Assembly: GCA_017535865.1 (NCBI GenBank)
Contig: JAFXTM010000001.1
Coordinates: 1-64,000 of the forward strand
Direction of reading: 5' to 3'
DNA from: Oscillospiraceae bacterium
GTDB taxonomy: Bacteria; Bacillota; Clostridia; Oscillospirales; Oscillospiraceae
DNA length: 64,000 nucleotides
Shown: positions 41,824 through 50,235 of the stretch, one piece after another
Layout of the letters: the number at the start of each line of letters is the position of its first letter
How positions within the stretch are numbered: position 1 is the first letter of the stretch
Made by a program: the position numbers and the translations under genes
The notes under the pieces: generated by a model
What the model was told of the DNA's origin: nothing
What the model saw: the letters and a program-made list of their open reading frames with translations, nothing else
Databases searched by the model: none

Positions 41824-43011
41824 ATGGATATTTTTACAAAATGCTTTGAGCCCTCAAAGGCCGACGAGGTTCGGAAAATGGGGATCTACCCGTACTTTCA
41901 CGCGCTCGAATCGCGGCAGGACACCGAGGTCGTCATGGAGGGCAAGCGCCGCATCATGCTCGGCTCGAACAACTATCTGGGGCTGACCACGCATCCCGAG
42001 GTCGTCGAGGCCGGCATCCGGGCGCTCGAGCAGTACGGCTCCGGCTGCTCCGGCTCGCGCTTTCTCAACGGCACGCTGCGGCTCCATCTGGAGCTGGAGG
42101 CCGAGCTTGCGCGCTTCCTGCGCAAGGAGGCCGTCGTCACCTTCTCGACGGGCTTCCAGTCCAACCTGGGCATCATCAGCGCCGTCGTGGGCCGCGGCGA
42201 CTACGTCATCATGGACCGGGAAAACCACGCGAGCCTCTACGACGGCTGCCGCCTCTCCTTCGGCAAGATGCTCCGCTATGTCCACAACGACATGGCCGAT
42301 CTGGAGAAGAAGCTGCAGGCCGTGCCCGAGACCGCCGGCAGCCTCATCGTGACCGACGGCGTCTTTTCGATGGGCGGCGACATCGCGAACCTGCCGGAGA
42401 TCTGCCGGCTCGCGAAACAGTACGGCGCGCGCGTCATGGTGGACGACGCCCACGGTCTCGGCGTCATCGGGGAGGGCGGCCGCGGCACCGCGAGCTACTA
42501 CGGCCTCGAGGACCAGGTGGACATCTACATGGGGACCTTCTCGAAATCCCTGGCCTCCCTCGGCGGGTACATGGCCGCCGACGAACGCGTTGTGGACTAC
42601 GTGCGCCACGCGTCGCGGCCCTTCATCTTTTCCGCCTCCATCACCCCCGCGAGCTGCGCCTCCGCCCTGGCCGCCCTGCGCATCCTCGAGGCGCATCCCG
42701 AGCTTCCGGAGACCCTGCAGGCCCGCGCCCTCTTCATGCGGCGGAAGCTGGACGAGGCGCATGTCCGCATGCGTCCCTCCAACGGCGAGCGCATCCCGAT
42801 CATCCCCATCTACACCTACGAGATGATCCCCACGCTCACCATCGCCAAGGAGCTCTACGACCGCGGCGTGTATGTCAACTCCTCCCTTCCGCCCGCCACC
42901 GCCCCGTCCGAGTGCCTGCTGCGCACGAGTCTCATGGCCACGCACACGGAGGCCCTGATCGAGGAGGCGGTCGGCATCATCGTGGATACGCTCCGCGAGC
43001 ACCAGCTCTGA
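41824..43011 (+). CDS. Serine palmitoyltransferase-like alpha-oxoamine synthase
   Basis: 395 residues, PLP-dependent AONS/KBL/SPT family (amino acid + acyl-CoA to 2-amino-ketone). LGSNNYLGLTTHPEV, GSGCSGSRFLNGTLRLHLELE, DDAHGLGVIGEGGRG and the PLP lysine K241 in GTFSKSLASLGGYMA. The GTFSKS form is that of serine palmitoyltransferases, whereas KBL and BioF have GTLGKA. Paired with an SDR, as in sphingoid base synthesis (SPT then ketodihydrosphingosine reductase). A KBL-type activity remains possible. Confidence 0.85.
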   Translation: MDIFTKCFEPSKADEVRKMGIYPYFHALESRQDTEVVMEGKRRIMLGSNNYLGLTTHPEVVEAGIRALEQYGSGCSGSRFLNGTLRLHLELEAELARFLRKEAVVTFSTGFQSNLGIISAVVGRGDYVIMDRENHASLYDGCRLSFGKMLRYVHNDMADLEKKLQAVPETAGSLIVTDGVFSMGGDIANLPEICRLAKQYGARVMVDDAHGLGVIGEGGRGTASYYGLEDQVDIYMGTFSKSLASLGGYMAADERVVDYVRHASRPFIFSASITPASCASALAALRILEAHPELPETLQARALFMRRKLDEAHVRMRPSNGERIPIIPIYTYEMIPTLTIAKELYDRGVYVNSSLPPATAPSECLLRTSLMATHTEALIEEAVGIIVDTLREHQL

Positions 43012-43022
43012 GGAGGGCAGCC

Positions 43023-43814
43023 ATGGAAAAGGTCGTTATCGTGACCGGCGGCACCAGCGGGATCGGTCTGAACACCGCCCGCATCCTCAGCGAAAAGGGC
43101 TGCCGCGTCTATGAATTCAGCCGCCGCGAGAGCGGCACGGACGCCGCCGTCCACATCCAGGCCGACGTCACCGACGAGGCGCAGGTCCGGCGCGCGGTCG
43201 ACACGGTCCTCGAGCGCGAGGGGCGCATCGACGTCGTGATCAACAACGCGGGCTTCGGCATCTCGGGCGCGGTCGAATACACGGACACGAAGGACGCCCA
43301 GCGCCAGTTCGACGTGAACTTCTTCGGCATGGTCCGCGTCAACCGCGCGGTGCTGCCGATCATGCACCGCCAGGGCTGCGGGCGCATCCTCAACATGAGC
43401 TCCGTCGCCGCGCCCATCGCCATCCCCTTCCAGACCTTCTATTCCGCCACCAAGGCCGCCGTGCGCACCTACAGCATGGCGCTGCAGAGCGAGGTCCGGC
43501 CCTACGGCATCGAGGTCTGCGCGATCATGCCCGGCGACATCGCCACCGGCTTCACCGCCGCCCGCGCGAAGAACCCCGCGGGGGACGACGCGTACGGCGG
43601 CCGCATCTCCCGCAGCGTCGCGGTCATGGAGCACGACGAGCGGACCGGCATCCCGGCGGAGAAAGCCGGGGCCTTCGTCGCAAAGAAGGCGCTGCAGAAG
43701 AAGGTCCCCGTCGTGTGCACGCTGGGCGGGAAGTACAAGCTCTTCGTCTTTCTGACCCGGTTGATGCCGAACGATCTGCAGGTCTATCTGATCGGCAAAA
43801 TCTACGCCTCCTGA
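43023..43814 (+). CDS. Short-chain dehydrogenase, possible 3-ketosphinganine reductase
   Basis: 263 residues. TGGTSGIG (8-15), NNAGFGISG, SSVAAPIAIPFQTFYSATKAA with Y140 and K144, then IMPGDIATGFT. Long-substrate SDRs and KDSR share this layout with a C-terminal hydrophobic stretch (KYKLFVFLTRLMPNDLQVYLIGKIY) that could touch the membrane. 11 nt after the SPT-like gene, RBS GAGGAGGG; presumably reduces its 3-keto product. Confidence 0.85.
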   Translation: MEKVVIVTGGTSGIGLNTARILSEKGCRVYEFSRRESGTDAAVHIQADVTDEAQVRRAVDTVLEREGRIDVVINNAGFGISGAVEYTDTKDAQRQFDVNFFGMVRVNRAVLPIMHRQGCGRILNMSSVAAPIAIPFQTFYSATKAAVRTYSMALQSEVRPYGIEVCAIMPGDIATGFTAARAKNPAGDDAYGGRISRSVAVMEHDERTGIPAEKAGAFVAKKALQKKVPVVCTLGGKYKLFVFLTRLMPNDLQVYLIGKIYAS

Positions 43815-43834
43815 CCCGCCCCGCGCGGACAGGA

Positions 43835-43874
43835 AAAGCAGCACAGCCGCCCTTTCGGGCGGCTGTGCTGCTTT
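43835..43874. terminator. Bidirectional terminator between convergent genes
   Basis: Perfect 18-bp stem (AAAGCAGCACAGCCGCCC and its complement), loop TTTC, with A-run on the left side and TTT on the right. Confidence 0.9.
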
Positions 43875-43909
43875 GAAACAGCGGAACGTCGACGGGTGAG
43901 GGCCGGTCC

Positions 43910-44980
43910 TTACAGCGCCTCGCCGATCGCGGTGCGCAGCTTCTCCATGTCGTCCGGCCCGACCACGTTCGAGTTGCGGGCGACCTCGGAGAGGAAGAGC
44001 GCCATGCCGGCCTCGTCGCAGGTGTAGTGAAGCTCCGACAGGGTCAGGGGCATGTCCAGATCGGCCATCAGCCGCCGCAGCGCCTCGATCTCCTCCGTCG
44101 GCGTGCCGTTGTAGGCCATCTGGATCAGCAGGCCCACAGCCACCATCTCGCCGTGCAGGAAGCGGTAGCTCTCCTCGGTGTTGTAGTTGCGCAGAAAGTC
44201 ATAGGTCGCGTGCGCGATGGCGAGCTGGCCGGAGCCGTCGGCAAAGCCGCTGACGATGGAGGTGTGAAGCAGGTTCGTCAGCACGACGTCGTTGAAGCGT
44301 TTGGCGCGGATGCCGTTGCGGTACAGGTCGCGGGCCTCTCCGTTGAGGAACTCGAAGATCGCGCGGCTGTTGATCGCCTGGATGTACTCCTCCAGCGTGC
44401 AGTCGCGGTAGCCCTCGATGTGCTTCTGGTGGAAGCTCTCGGGCATCTTGGCCATGGAGTCCAGGATACCGGCGGCGAGGGTCCGCCGGGGCGCGTCCGC
44501 GATGATCGCCGTGTCGGCGATGCAGACGTCGACCTCCTTGGCGAGGTTCACGGCCGGGGCGCGCTGGCCCTTTTCGTTGTACATGATGCAGACCATCGAG
44601 GTCGCCACGCAGGTCGCGATCGAGGTCGGCACCGTGATGATGGGCAGCTCCGCGAAGAAGGCGGCGCATTTCATCTCGTCGAGCACCTTGCCGCCGCCGA
44701 CGCCGACCATGACGGTATAGCCGCCCGCCAGCGCCTCATCCGCGTAGCGGTGCGCCCAGGGAGTCGTACAGTAATCCGTGTGCTTGATCGCGGTATAGTC
44801 GAGGCCCTCTGCCTCCAGCTCCGCGCCGACATGTCCCAGAACGATGTCCAGCGTGGTGGGGCCGCCCACGATGAAGGCCTTGCCGCCGAGACGCCGGATC
44901 TCGGAGGGCAGGAGGGAGATGACGCCGGGGCCGTGGAAAAACTTGCCGCAGCCGACCTTTAATGCAGAAACAGTACCCAT
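43910..44980 (-). CDS. GldA-like iron/zinc-containing dehydrogenase
   Basis: 356 residues, glycerol dehydrogenase branch of the Fe-ADH superfamily. GVGGGKVLDEMKCAA (about 93-107), TVPTSIATCVATSM; metal ligands D in GILDSMAK, H in IAHATYDFL and H in FLHGEMVAVG. Oxidises or reduces a polyol/hydroxy-ketone. Divergent from TRAP system 3, with a TTGT-N3-ACAA site downstream of its own promoter, so probably in the same regulon. Confidence 0.9.
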   Translation of the reverse strand: MGTVSALKVGCGKFFHGPGVISLLPSEIRRLGGKAFIVGGPTTLDIVLGHVGAELEAEGLDYTAIKHTDYCTTPWAHRYADEALAGGYTVMVGVGGGKVLDEMKCAAFFAELPIITVPTSIATCVATSMVCIMYNEKGQRAPAVNLAKEVDVCIADTAIIADAPRRTLAAGILDSMAKMPESFHQKHIEGYRDCTLEEYIQAINSRAIFEFLNGEARDLYRNGIRAKRFNDVVLTNLLHTSIVSGFADGSGQLAIAHATYDFLRNYNTEESYRFLHGEMVAVGLLIQMAYNGTPTEEIEALRRLMADLDMPLTLSELHYTCDEAGMALFLSEVARNSNVVGPDDMEKLRTAIGEAL

Positions 44981-45055
44981 CGCGAAGTTCTCCTCTCATA
45001 AATAAAAATACTCTTTTTGTCTCTTTTGATCGCTCTGTACTTCAAATTTTCAAAA

Positions 45056-45066
45056 TTGTTTGACAA
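45056..45066. promoter_or_regulatory. FadR-type GntR operator candidate at the GldA-like gene
   Basis: TTGTTTGACAA fits TTGT-N3-ACAA. It lies about 20 bp downstream of the -10 box of the minus-strand promoter. Confidence 0.5.
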
Positions 45067-45086
45067 TAGACAATTTCCTTGTTTTT

Positions 45087-45115
45087 AAGATACCGCACTT
45101 GCTTTTTCTTGTCAA
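45087..45115 (-). promoter_or_regulatory. Predicted promoter of the GldA-like gene
   Basis: Minus strand TTGACA (45115-45110), 17 bp, TATCTT (45092-45087). The divergent region 44981-45325 is AT-rich and holds only the two promoters and operators. Confidence 0.65.
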
Positions 45116-45237
45116 TAGGGTCTTGGAAGAAGAAGGCCGGAAAAAGCGTTAACCGGGCATAAATTGTGCAAAACGCCCAATACGCCCCCTGAAACATTGT
45201 TTGTTTTTTAGAATAATCAGTAATTTTGTTATAAGGC

Positions 45238-45266
45238 TTGACTTTTCCTTGAAAATCCTTTAGGAT
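45238..45266 (+). promoter_or_regulatory. Predicted promoter of the third TRAP operon
   Basis: TTGACT (45238-45243), 17 bp, TAGGAT (45261-45266). Confidence 0.65.
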
Positions 45267-45280
45267 GATGACAGTGCAAG

Positions 45281-45291
45281 TTGTCCTACAA
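45281..45291. promoter_or_regulatory. FadR-type GntR operator candidate at TRAP operon 3
   Basis: TTGTCCTACAA, the reverse complement of the TTGTAGGACAA sites at 27567 and 49221, placed just after the predicted start point. Confidence 0.65.
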
Positions 45292-45325
45292 TCAACCATG
45301 CAAAAAATTAATCAGGAGGTACACC

Positions 45326-46369
45326 ATGAAAAAACTCACCCGGATCCTGGCCATCGTCATGATGCTGGCGCTTGTGTTCACCCTGTGCTCCACCAACGCC
45401 TTCGCTGCCGACAAGAAAGTCGTCAAGCTCGCGTTCACCGATCCCCCCACTCTGACCGTCGGCGATATGACGATCTATCACCCCTCGTATGCCGCGATGC
45501 TCGCCTTCAAGGGCGCGTTTGAGAAGTCCACCGGCGGCGAGTACACCGTCGAGCTCTATCCCAACGGTGTTCTCGGCGACGCCGCCTCCACCATGGAGCA
45601 GATCCTGATGGGCACCCTGACGGGCAGCACCCCGGCCGACGGCGCTCTCTCCGCCTTTGCTCCCGACATCCAGGTCTTCTCCATCCCCTATCTGTTCGAC
45701 AACCCGACCATCGGCTACGATGTCATGGACGGCCCCTTCGGTCAGGCTCTGATCGAGAAGATCGCCTCCGAGACCGGCTTCCGCATCATCGCCTCCTATG
45801 ACAACGGCGGCTACCGCAACTTCACCAACAGCAAGCGCGAGATCCGCACGGCTGAGGATATGAAGGGCCTGAACATCCGCGTCATGGACTCCCCGGTCTA
45901 TCTTGAGCTCGTCCGCTCGCTCGGCGCCAGCGGCACGCCCATCGCCTTCATGGAGCTCTATTCCGCGCTGCAGACCGGCGTTGTTGACGGCCAGGAGAAC
46001 TCCGCCGTCACCACCCTCGGCGCCTCCCTGAACGAAGTGCAGCCCTACTGCACGCTGGACGGCCACCTGCTCGGCTGGGCCTTCCTGACCATCGGCGAGG
46101 ACTGGTACCAGAGCCTTGACGACGCCACCAAGGCGGCTGTCGACGAGGCCGGCCGTGAGGCCACGCTGGCCGCCCGCGGCACCTGCCGCTACGCCGAGGC
46201 GCTCGCCATCGCCACGCTGACCGAAGCCGGCGTCCAGGTCTACTCCCCCTCCGCTGAGGAGCTCGCCACCTTCAAGGTCGCCCAGGCGCCTGTTATCGAG
46301 TACCTGAAGACCATCATCGATCCGTCCCTGGTCGACGGTCTGCTGGAGGCCATCGAGGCCGTCAAGTAA
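45326..46369 (+). CDS. dctP: TRAP transporter solute-binding protein (system 3)
   Basis: 347 residues, DctP family. Signal peptide about 1-27 (ILAIVMMLALVFTL...AFAA). Ligand Arg in LNIRVMDSPVYLEL, followed by MELYSALQTGVVDGQEN. ATG 45326 follows TCAGGAGGTACACC. Operon also encodes a GntR regulator. Confidence 0.94.
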   Translation: MKKLTRILAIVMMLALVFTLCSTNAFAADKKVVKLAFTDPPTLTVGDMTIYHPSYAAMLAFKGAFEKSTGGEYTVELYPNGVLGDAASTMEQILMGTLTGSTPADGALSAFAPDIQVFSIPYLFDNPTIGYDVMDGPFGQALIEKIASETGFRIIASYDNGGYRNFTNSKREIRTAEDMKGLNIRVMDSPVYLELVRSLGASGTPIAFMELYSALQTGVVDGQENSAVTTLGASLNEVQPYCTLDGHLLGWAFLTIGEDWYQSLDDATKAAVDEAGREATLAARGTCRYAEALAIATLTEAGVQVYSPSAEELATFKVAQAPVIEYLKTIIDPSLVDGLLEAIEAVK

Positions 46370-46404
46370 GCAGCGTCTCCTTCATTCCCTGAATATTCCG
46401 ATAT

Positions 46405-46434
46405 ATGGCGAAACGCCGCAAGGCGTTTCGCCAT
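46405..46434 (+). promoter_or_regulatory. dctP-dctQ intergenic hairpin (system 3)
   Basis: 13-bp stem ATGGCGAAACGCC with complement and a GCAA (GNRA-type) tetraloop. No T-run. Confidence 0.75.
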
Positions 46435-46476
46435 CCTAAAATCCTTTCATAAAGCGGAGAGAGAGGAGGACAAGCC

Positions 46477-46971
46477 GTGAACGAACCGAACAGCCGTTTT
46501 CTGCGCTTTGTCAACCAGCTCGTCAAATACTTCTGCATCGTCATGCTGGCCGCCATGACCGTGATCGTCTGGATCCAGGTCTTCGCCCGCTCCATACCGG
46601 CCATCGTCGCTCCCAACTGGACGGAGGAGCTGTCGCGCTACATCATGATCTATGTGGCCTTCGTCGGCGCCAGCAACGGCATCTTCCAGTGGAACAACGT
46701 CGGCGTGGATATGATCATCAGCCGGCTGCCGAAGCTCGGAAGATTCATTCTGAATCTGATCATCCGCGTCCTGGTGCTCGCGTTCTGGTGCCTGGTCATC
46801 TACCTGGGATGGAAGAACTTCCCGAAGGTGGGCGGCCGGCAGTTCAGCGCCACGATGCATTTCCCCATGCTCTATGTCCAGATCTCGCTGGTGATCGGCG
46901 GCATCCTGTCCGCTCTCCAGTGCATCGGTCAGATCGTATGCTACGCGAAGGGAGGGCCGGACAATGCTTGA
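46477..46971 (+). CDS. dctQ: TRAP transporter small permease (system 3)
   Basis: 164 residues, four helices, WIQVFARSIP and PNWTEELSRYIMIYVAFVGAS. GTG start with GGAGGA upstream. Overlaps dctM by 8 bp. Confidence 0.92.
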   Translation: MNEPNSRFLRFVNQLVKYFCIVMLAAMTVIVWIQVFARSIPAIVAPNWTEELSRYIMIYVAFVGASNGIFQWNNVGVDMIISRLPKLGRFILNLIIRVLVLAFWCLVIYLGWKNFPKVGGRQFSATMHFPMLYVQISLVIGGILSALQCIGQIVCYAKGGPDNA

Positions 46972-48259
46972 ATTCTGGATCGCGACCGCCATCCTGATCA
47001 TCACCATCCTGATCGGCTTCCCCATCGCTTACTCCATCGGCATCACCACGGTCGTCTATATCCTGATCACCAACCCCGGCAACCTGCTCGTGGTGCCCAT
47101 CCGCATGTTCTCCGGCATCAACTCCTTCACGCTGATGGCGCTGCCGCTGTTCATGCTGGCGGCGGAGATCATGGTTCGGACCGGCATCTCCACCAAGCTC
47201 TTCGACTTCGTGCGCATCACGAAGGTAGGCAAGGTGCGCGGCGGCCTCGCCTTCGTCAACATCATCGCCAGCACCATCTTCGGCAGCATCTCCGGCGCCG
47301 CGCTCTCCGACATCGCCGGTCTCGGCAAGGTCGAGATGGAGGCCATGGACGAGGACGGCTACCCGCACGCTTTCTCCGCGGCGATCACGGCGGCCTCCTC
47401 CACGGAGAGTCCGCTGATCCCGCCGAGCAACATCGCCATCCTCTACGCGGGCACGATGTCCCTCTCTGTCGGCGCCGTGCTGTACGCGGGCTTCATCCCC
47501 GGCCTGGTCCTCGCGCTCGCGCAGATCGTCTATGTGGCGCTCAACGCCAAGCGTCTCAATCTCCCCAAGCACGAGAAGGTCTATTCCAAAGAGGAGAAGA
47601 AGAACATCCGCGTCAGCGGCTGGATCGCCATGGGCTTCCCGCTTATCATCCTGCTCGGCATCACGCTCGGCTGGTTCACCCCCACCGAGGCCGCGGCCGT
47701 CGCCGTGCTCTACGCGCTTGTCGTCGGCGTGCTCATTTTCCGGAACATCAACGGCAAGATGCTGCTCGACGCTCTCTGGGCCGCCGGCAAGACCACGGCG
47801 AACCTGTTCGTGATCACCTCGATCTCTGCGGTCTTCGCCTGGGCCATCGGCATCGAGCAGATCCCGCAGAAGCTCGCCGCCGCCCTGATGAGCCTCTCCG
47901 ACAACGTGTACATCATCCTCTTTGTCATCAACATCATTCTGGTCATCGTCGGCATGTGGATGGAGACCTCCGCGGCGGTGCTGCTGTTTGCCCCGATCCT
48001 CGCGCCCATCGCGGTGAGGATGGGCGTCCATCCGGTCCACTTCGCGGTCGTGATGATCCTGAACCTGACGGTCGGCCTGGTCACCCCGCCCGTGGGCGTC
48101 GTGCTCTACGCGACGGCCGACGTCGGCAAAATCAAATTTGAGGAGCTGGTCAAGGCGATCATCCCCTTCGTGCTGATTTCCTTCGTGGTCCTCGCGCTCG
48201 TGACCTTTATCCCGGACATTTCGCTCTTCGTCCCGCGTCTGCTCGGCTTTATCGACTGA
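46964..48259 (+). CDS. dctM: TRAP transporter large permease (system 3)
   Basis: 431 residues, about 12 helices: MALPLFMLAAEIMVRTG, FGSISGAALSDIAGLGKVE, ESPLIPPSNIAILYAG, FTPTEAAAVAVLYA, GLVTPPVGVVLYA. Transport subunit, sodium-coupled by family. Confidence 0.95.
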   Translation: MLEFWIATAILIITILIGFPIAYSIGITTVVYILITNPGNLLVVPIRMFSGINSFTLMALPLFMLAAEIMVRTGISTKLFDFVRITKVGKVRGGLAFVNIIASTIFGSISGAALSDIAGLGKVEMEAMDEDGYPHAFSAAITAASSTESPLIPPSNIAILYAGTMSLSVGAVLYAGFIPGLVLALAQIVYVALNAKRLNLPKHEKVYSKEEKKNIRVSGWIAMGFPLIILLGITLGWFTPTEAAAVAVLYALVVGVLIFRNINGKMLLDALWAAGKTTANLFVITSISAVFAWAIGIEQIPQKLAAALMSLSDNVYIILFVINIILVIVGMWMETSAAVLLFAPILAPIAVRMGVHPVHFAVVMILNLTVGLVTPPVGVVLYATADVGKIKFEELVKAIIPFVLISFVVLALVTFIPDISLFVPRLLGFID

Positions 48260-48340
48260 CGCCGCTTTTTCCCGGGAGAACCGCCGACGTTCCCGACAGC
48301 CCTGCCTTGCCGAACCGGACGAAACCAGGAGGAACAGAAT

Positions 48341-49060
48341 ATGATGGAACCGATCAAACGCATCCCCCTCGTCGCCCAGGTGGAGGAGCGCATTGAAACC
48401 ATGATCCGGGACGAGGGCTTTCGTCCCGGCACGAAGCTGCCGGCGGAGGTCACGCTCTGCCGGGAGCTGAACGTCAGTCGCGGTACGATCCGGGAGGCAT
48501 TGAAATCGCTGCAGGCACGCGGCATTGTGGAGCTGCAGTCCGGCAAGGGCGCTTTCGTTGCCGAGCCGAAGGCCGCGGAGAATCCCGAGGCCATCCACTG
48601 GCTGATCGAGAACGAGGAGGACCTGCGGTATTTCCTTGAACTGCGCGAAGCGGTCGAGCCGCTCGCCGCGCACCTGGCGACGCTGCGCGGCGACGAGCGG
48701 ATGCGGGAGACCCTGCGACAGCTCCATCAGCAGTTCGTCGACACCGCCGTGAGCCATGACTACATGAAGCTCGCCGAGCTGGACGAAAGATTCCACCGCA
48801 CGATCAGCGACGCCTGCGGCAATCCCCTGATCCGGGAGATCATGGACACGCTGAACCCGGGTGTGTTCTCCTTCCGCCAGAACACCTTCAAGGTCAACCA
48901 GAACGTCTACGACACCATCGGCCCGCACGGGAAGATCCTGAAGGCCATCCTCGCCGGCGACCCCGCCAAGGCGGAGCGAGAGATGAAGCGTCACGTCCAC
49001 AAGATCGCCGAGAATCTCACGCTGAACATTTCGACGGCCAACCCGCCGAAGTCGACCTGA
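48341..49060 (+). CDS. FadR-type GntR regulator (FCD domain), copy 2
   Basis: 239 residues, close paralogue of 32595-33326 over its whole length (MEPIKRIPLVAQVEERIE, LPAEVTLCRELNVSRGTIREALKSLQARGIVELQSGKGAFV; LDERFHRTISDACGNPLIREIMDTL; MKRHVHKIAENL). The recognition helix VSRGT[IV]REALK is nearly identical, so both should bind the same kind of site. Last gene of TRAP operon 3; AGGAGG 8 nt before the ATG at 48341. Confidence 0.92.
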   Translation: MMEPIKRIPLVAQVEERIETMIRDEGFRPGTKLPAEVTLCRELNVSRGTIREALKSLQARGIVELQSGKGAFVAEPKAAENPEAIHWLIENEEDLRYFLELREAVEPLAAHLATLRGDERMRETLRQLHQQFVDTAVSHDYMKLAELDERFHRTISDACGNPLIREIMDTLNPGVFSFRQNTFKVNQNVYDTIGPHGKILKAILAGDPAKAEREMKRHVHKIAENLTLNISTANPPKST

Positions 49061-49064
49061 CACG

Positions 49065-49095
49065 CCCTCTCCCGCTCCGGCGGGGGAGGGTTTTT
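49065..49095 (+). terminator. Terminator of TRAP operon 3
   Basis: 11-bp stem CCCTCTCCCGC/GCGGGGGAGGG (one G-U), loop TCCG, then TTTTT. Confidence 0.88.
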
Positions 49096-49188
49096 CCCAC
49101 CGTTTTGGCGGCACTCGGCATTTTTGCCCAACGCAAAGCGCCCGGTTTTAGGCATAGTGCTGAAATCCCGGATTTTTTCAGAATCCCC

Positions 49189-49216
49189 TTGACAGTTATT
49201 CCCGACGTGCTATAAT
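49189..49216 (+). promoter_or_regulatory. Predicted promoter of the aldolase-TRAP 4 operon
   Basis: TTGACA (49189-49194), 16 bp, TATAAT (49211-49216). Confidence 0.8.
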
Positions 49217-49220
49217 CAAA

Positions 49221-49231
49221 TTGTAGGACAA
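49221..49231. promoter_or_regulatory. FadR-type GntR operator candidate at the aldolase-TRAP 4 operon
   Basis: TTGTAGGACAA, identical to the site at 27567-27577 and placed over the expected start point. Confidence 0.7.
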
Positions 49232-49295
49232 TCTGACAATCAAGCTATTCCGTCAGACCCCAGTTCCATTGAGATCAGAAACGGGAGGAACAATC

Positions 49296-50180
49296 ATGAG
49301 CGTCAAATACGAAGGCATCATCCCGCCGATCGTCACGCCCTTCACCAAAGACGGTGAGATCGACGAAGAAAAGCTGCGCCGCGAGATAAAGTTCTGTCTG
49401 GACTGCGGCGCGGACGGCATCAGCGTCGCCGGCAGCACCGGCGAGGGTCCCACGCTGCGGGACGAGGAGCTGGTCCGTCTGACCAAAATCGCCCGGGAGT
49501 ATATCCCCGTCGGTTCGGACAAGACGGTCGTCTGCGGCATCATGCGGACCTGCACGCGGGACGCCGTGCGCGCGGGCCTGGCCGCCAAGGAAGCCGGAGC
49601 CGATGTGATCATGGTCACGCCGACGGCCTATAACGTCCTGGTCCCGAACCCGGAGGGGATGTTCGACTTCTACAGCACGATCTCCCGGGAAGTCCGGCTC
49701 CCCATCATCATCTACAACGTCATCCCGCAGAACACCATTTACCCCGACCTCTTCCACCGCCTGCTCAACGAGACCGAGTACGTCATGGGCATCAAGCAGA
49801 GCGTCGGCGGCATCCAGGCACTGTATGCCGACATCATGGAAGTCGGGGACAAGGGCCGCGTCTACGCCGCCACCGACGACATGATCTACTCCTGCTTCGA
49901 CTTCGGCGCCGCCGGCGCGATCTCCGCCATCCTCTCCGTTTTCCCGAAGGAGAGCGTGGAGATGTGGAACTGCGCCAAGAACGGCGACCACGCGCGCGGC
50001 CTCGCCATCCAGAAGTCCCTGTACAAAAAGTGGCAGGTGCTGGGCGGCAACCAGTTCCCGATCCGCATGAAGTACGCGCTGGAATGCCTTGGCCGCGACT
50101 GCGGATACTGCCGCAGCCCGATCACCTTCCTGCCCGAAGCAGAAAAAGCCGCGATCCGCAAGGCTTTCTGTGAGGAATAA
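49296..50180 (+). CDS. DHDPS/N-acetylneuraminate lyase-family aldolase 1
   Basis: 294 residues, class I aldolase barrel. Pyruvate-loop SVAGSTGEGPTLRDEE, catalytic Tyr in IIYNVIPQNT, Schiff-base Lys in VMGIKQSVGG. ATG 49296 follows GGGAGGA. Family members cleave or form 2-keto-3-deoxy sugar acids, dihydrodipicolinate or sialic acid; the TRAP neighbourhood points to sugar acid breakdown. Confidence 0.9.
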   Translation: MSVKYEGIIPPIVTPFTKDGEIDEEKLRREIKFCLDCGADGISVAGSTGEGPTLRDEELVRLTKIAREYIPVGSDKTVVCGIMRTCTRDAVRAGLAAKEAGADVIMVTPTAYNVLVPNPEGMFDFYSTISREVRLPIIIYNVIPQNTIYPDLFHRLLNETEYVMGIKQSVGGIQALYADIMEVGDKGRVYAATDDMIYSCFDFGAAGAISAILSVFPKESVEMWNCAKNGDHARGLAIQKSLYKKWQVLGGNQFPIRMKYALECLGRDCGYCRSPITFLPEAEKAAIRKAFCEE

Positions 50181-50235
50181 ACCGTCCGTCCCCTTCAACT
50201 CAATCTATTCTTATTTTGAAAAGGAGTGCATCCCC

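Noticed and set aside
46844..49114. 756-residue minus-strand open frame
   Set aside because: Same kind of antisense shadow over dctM and the GntR gene.
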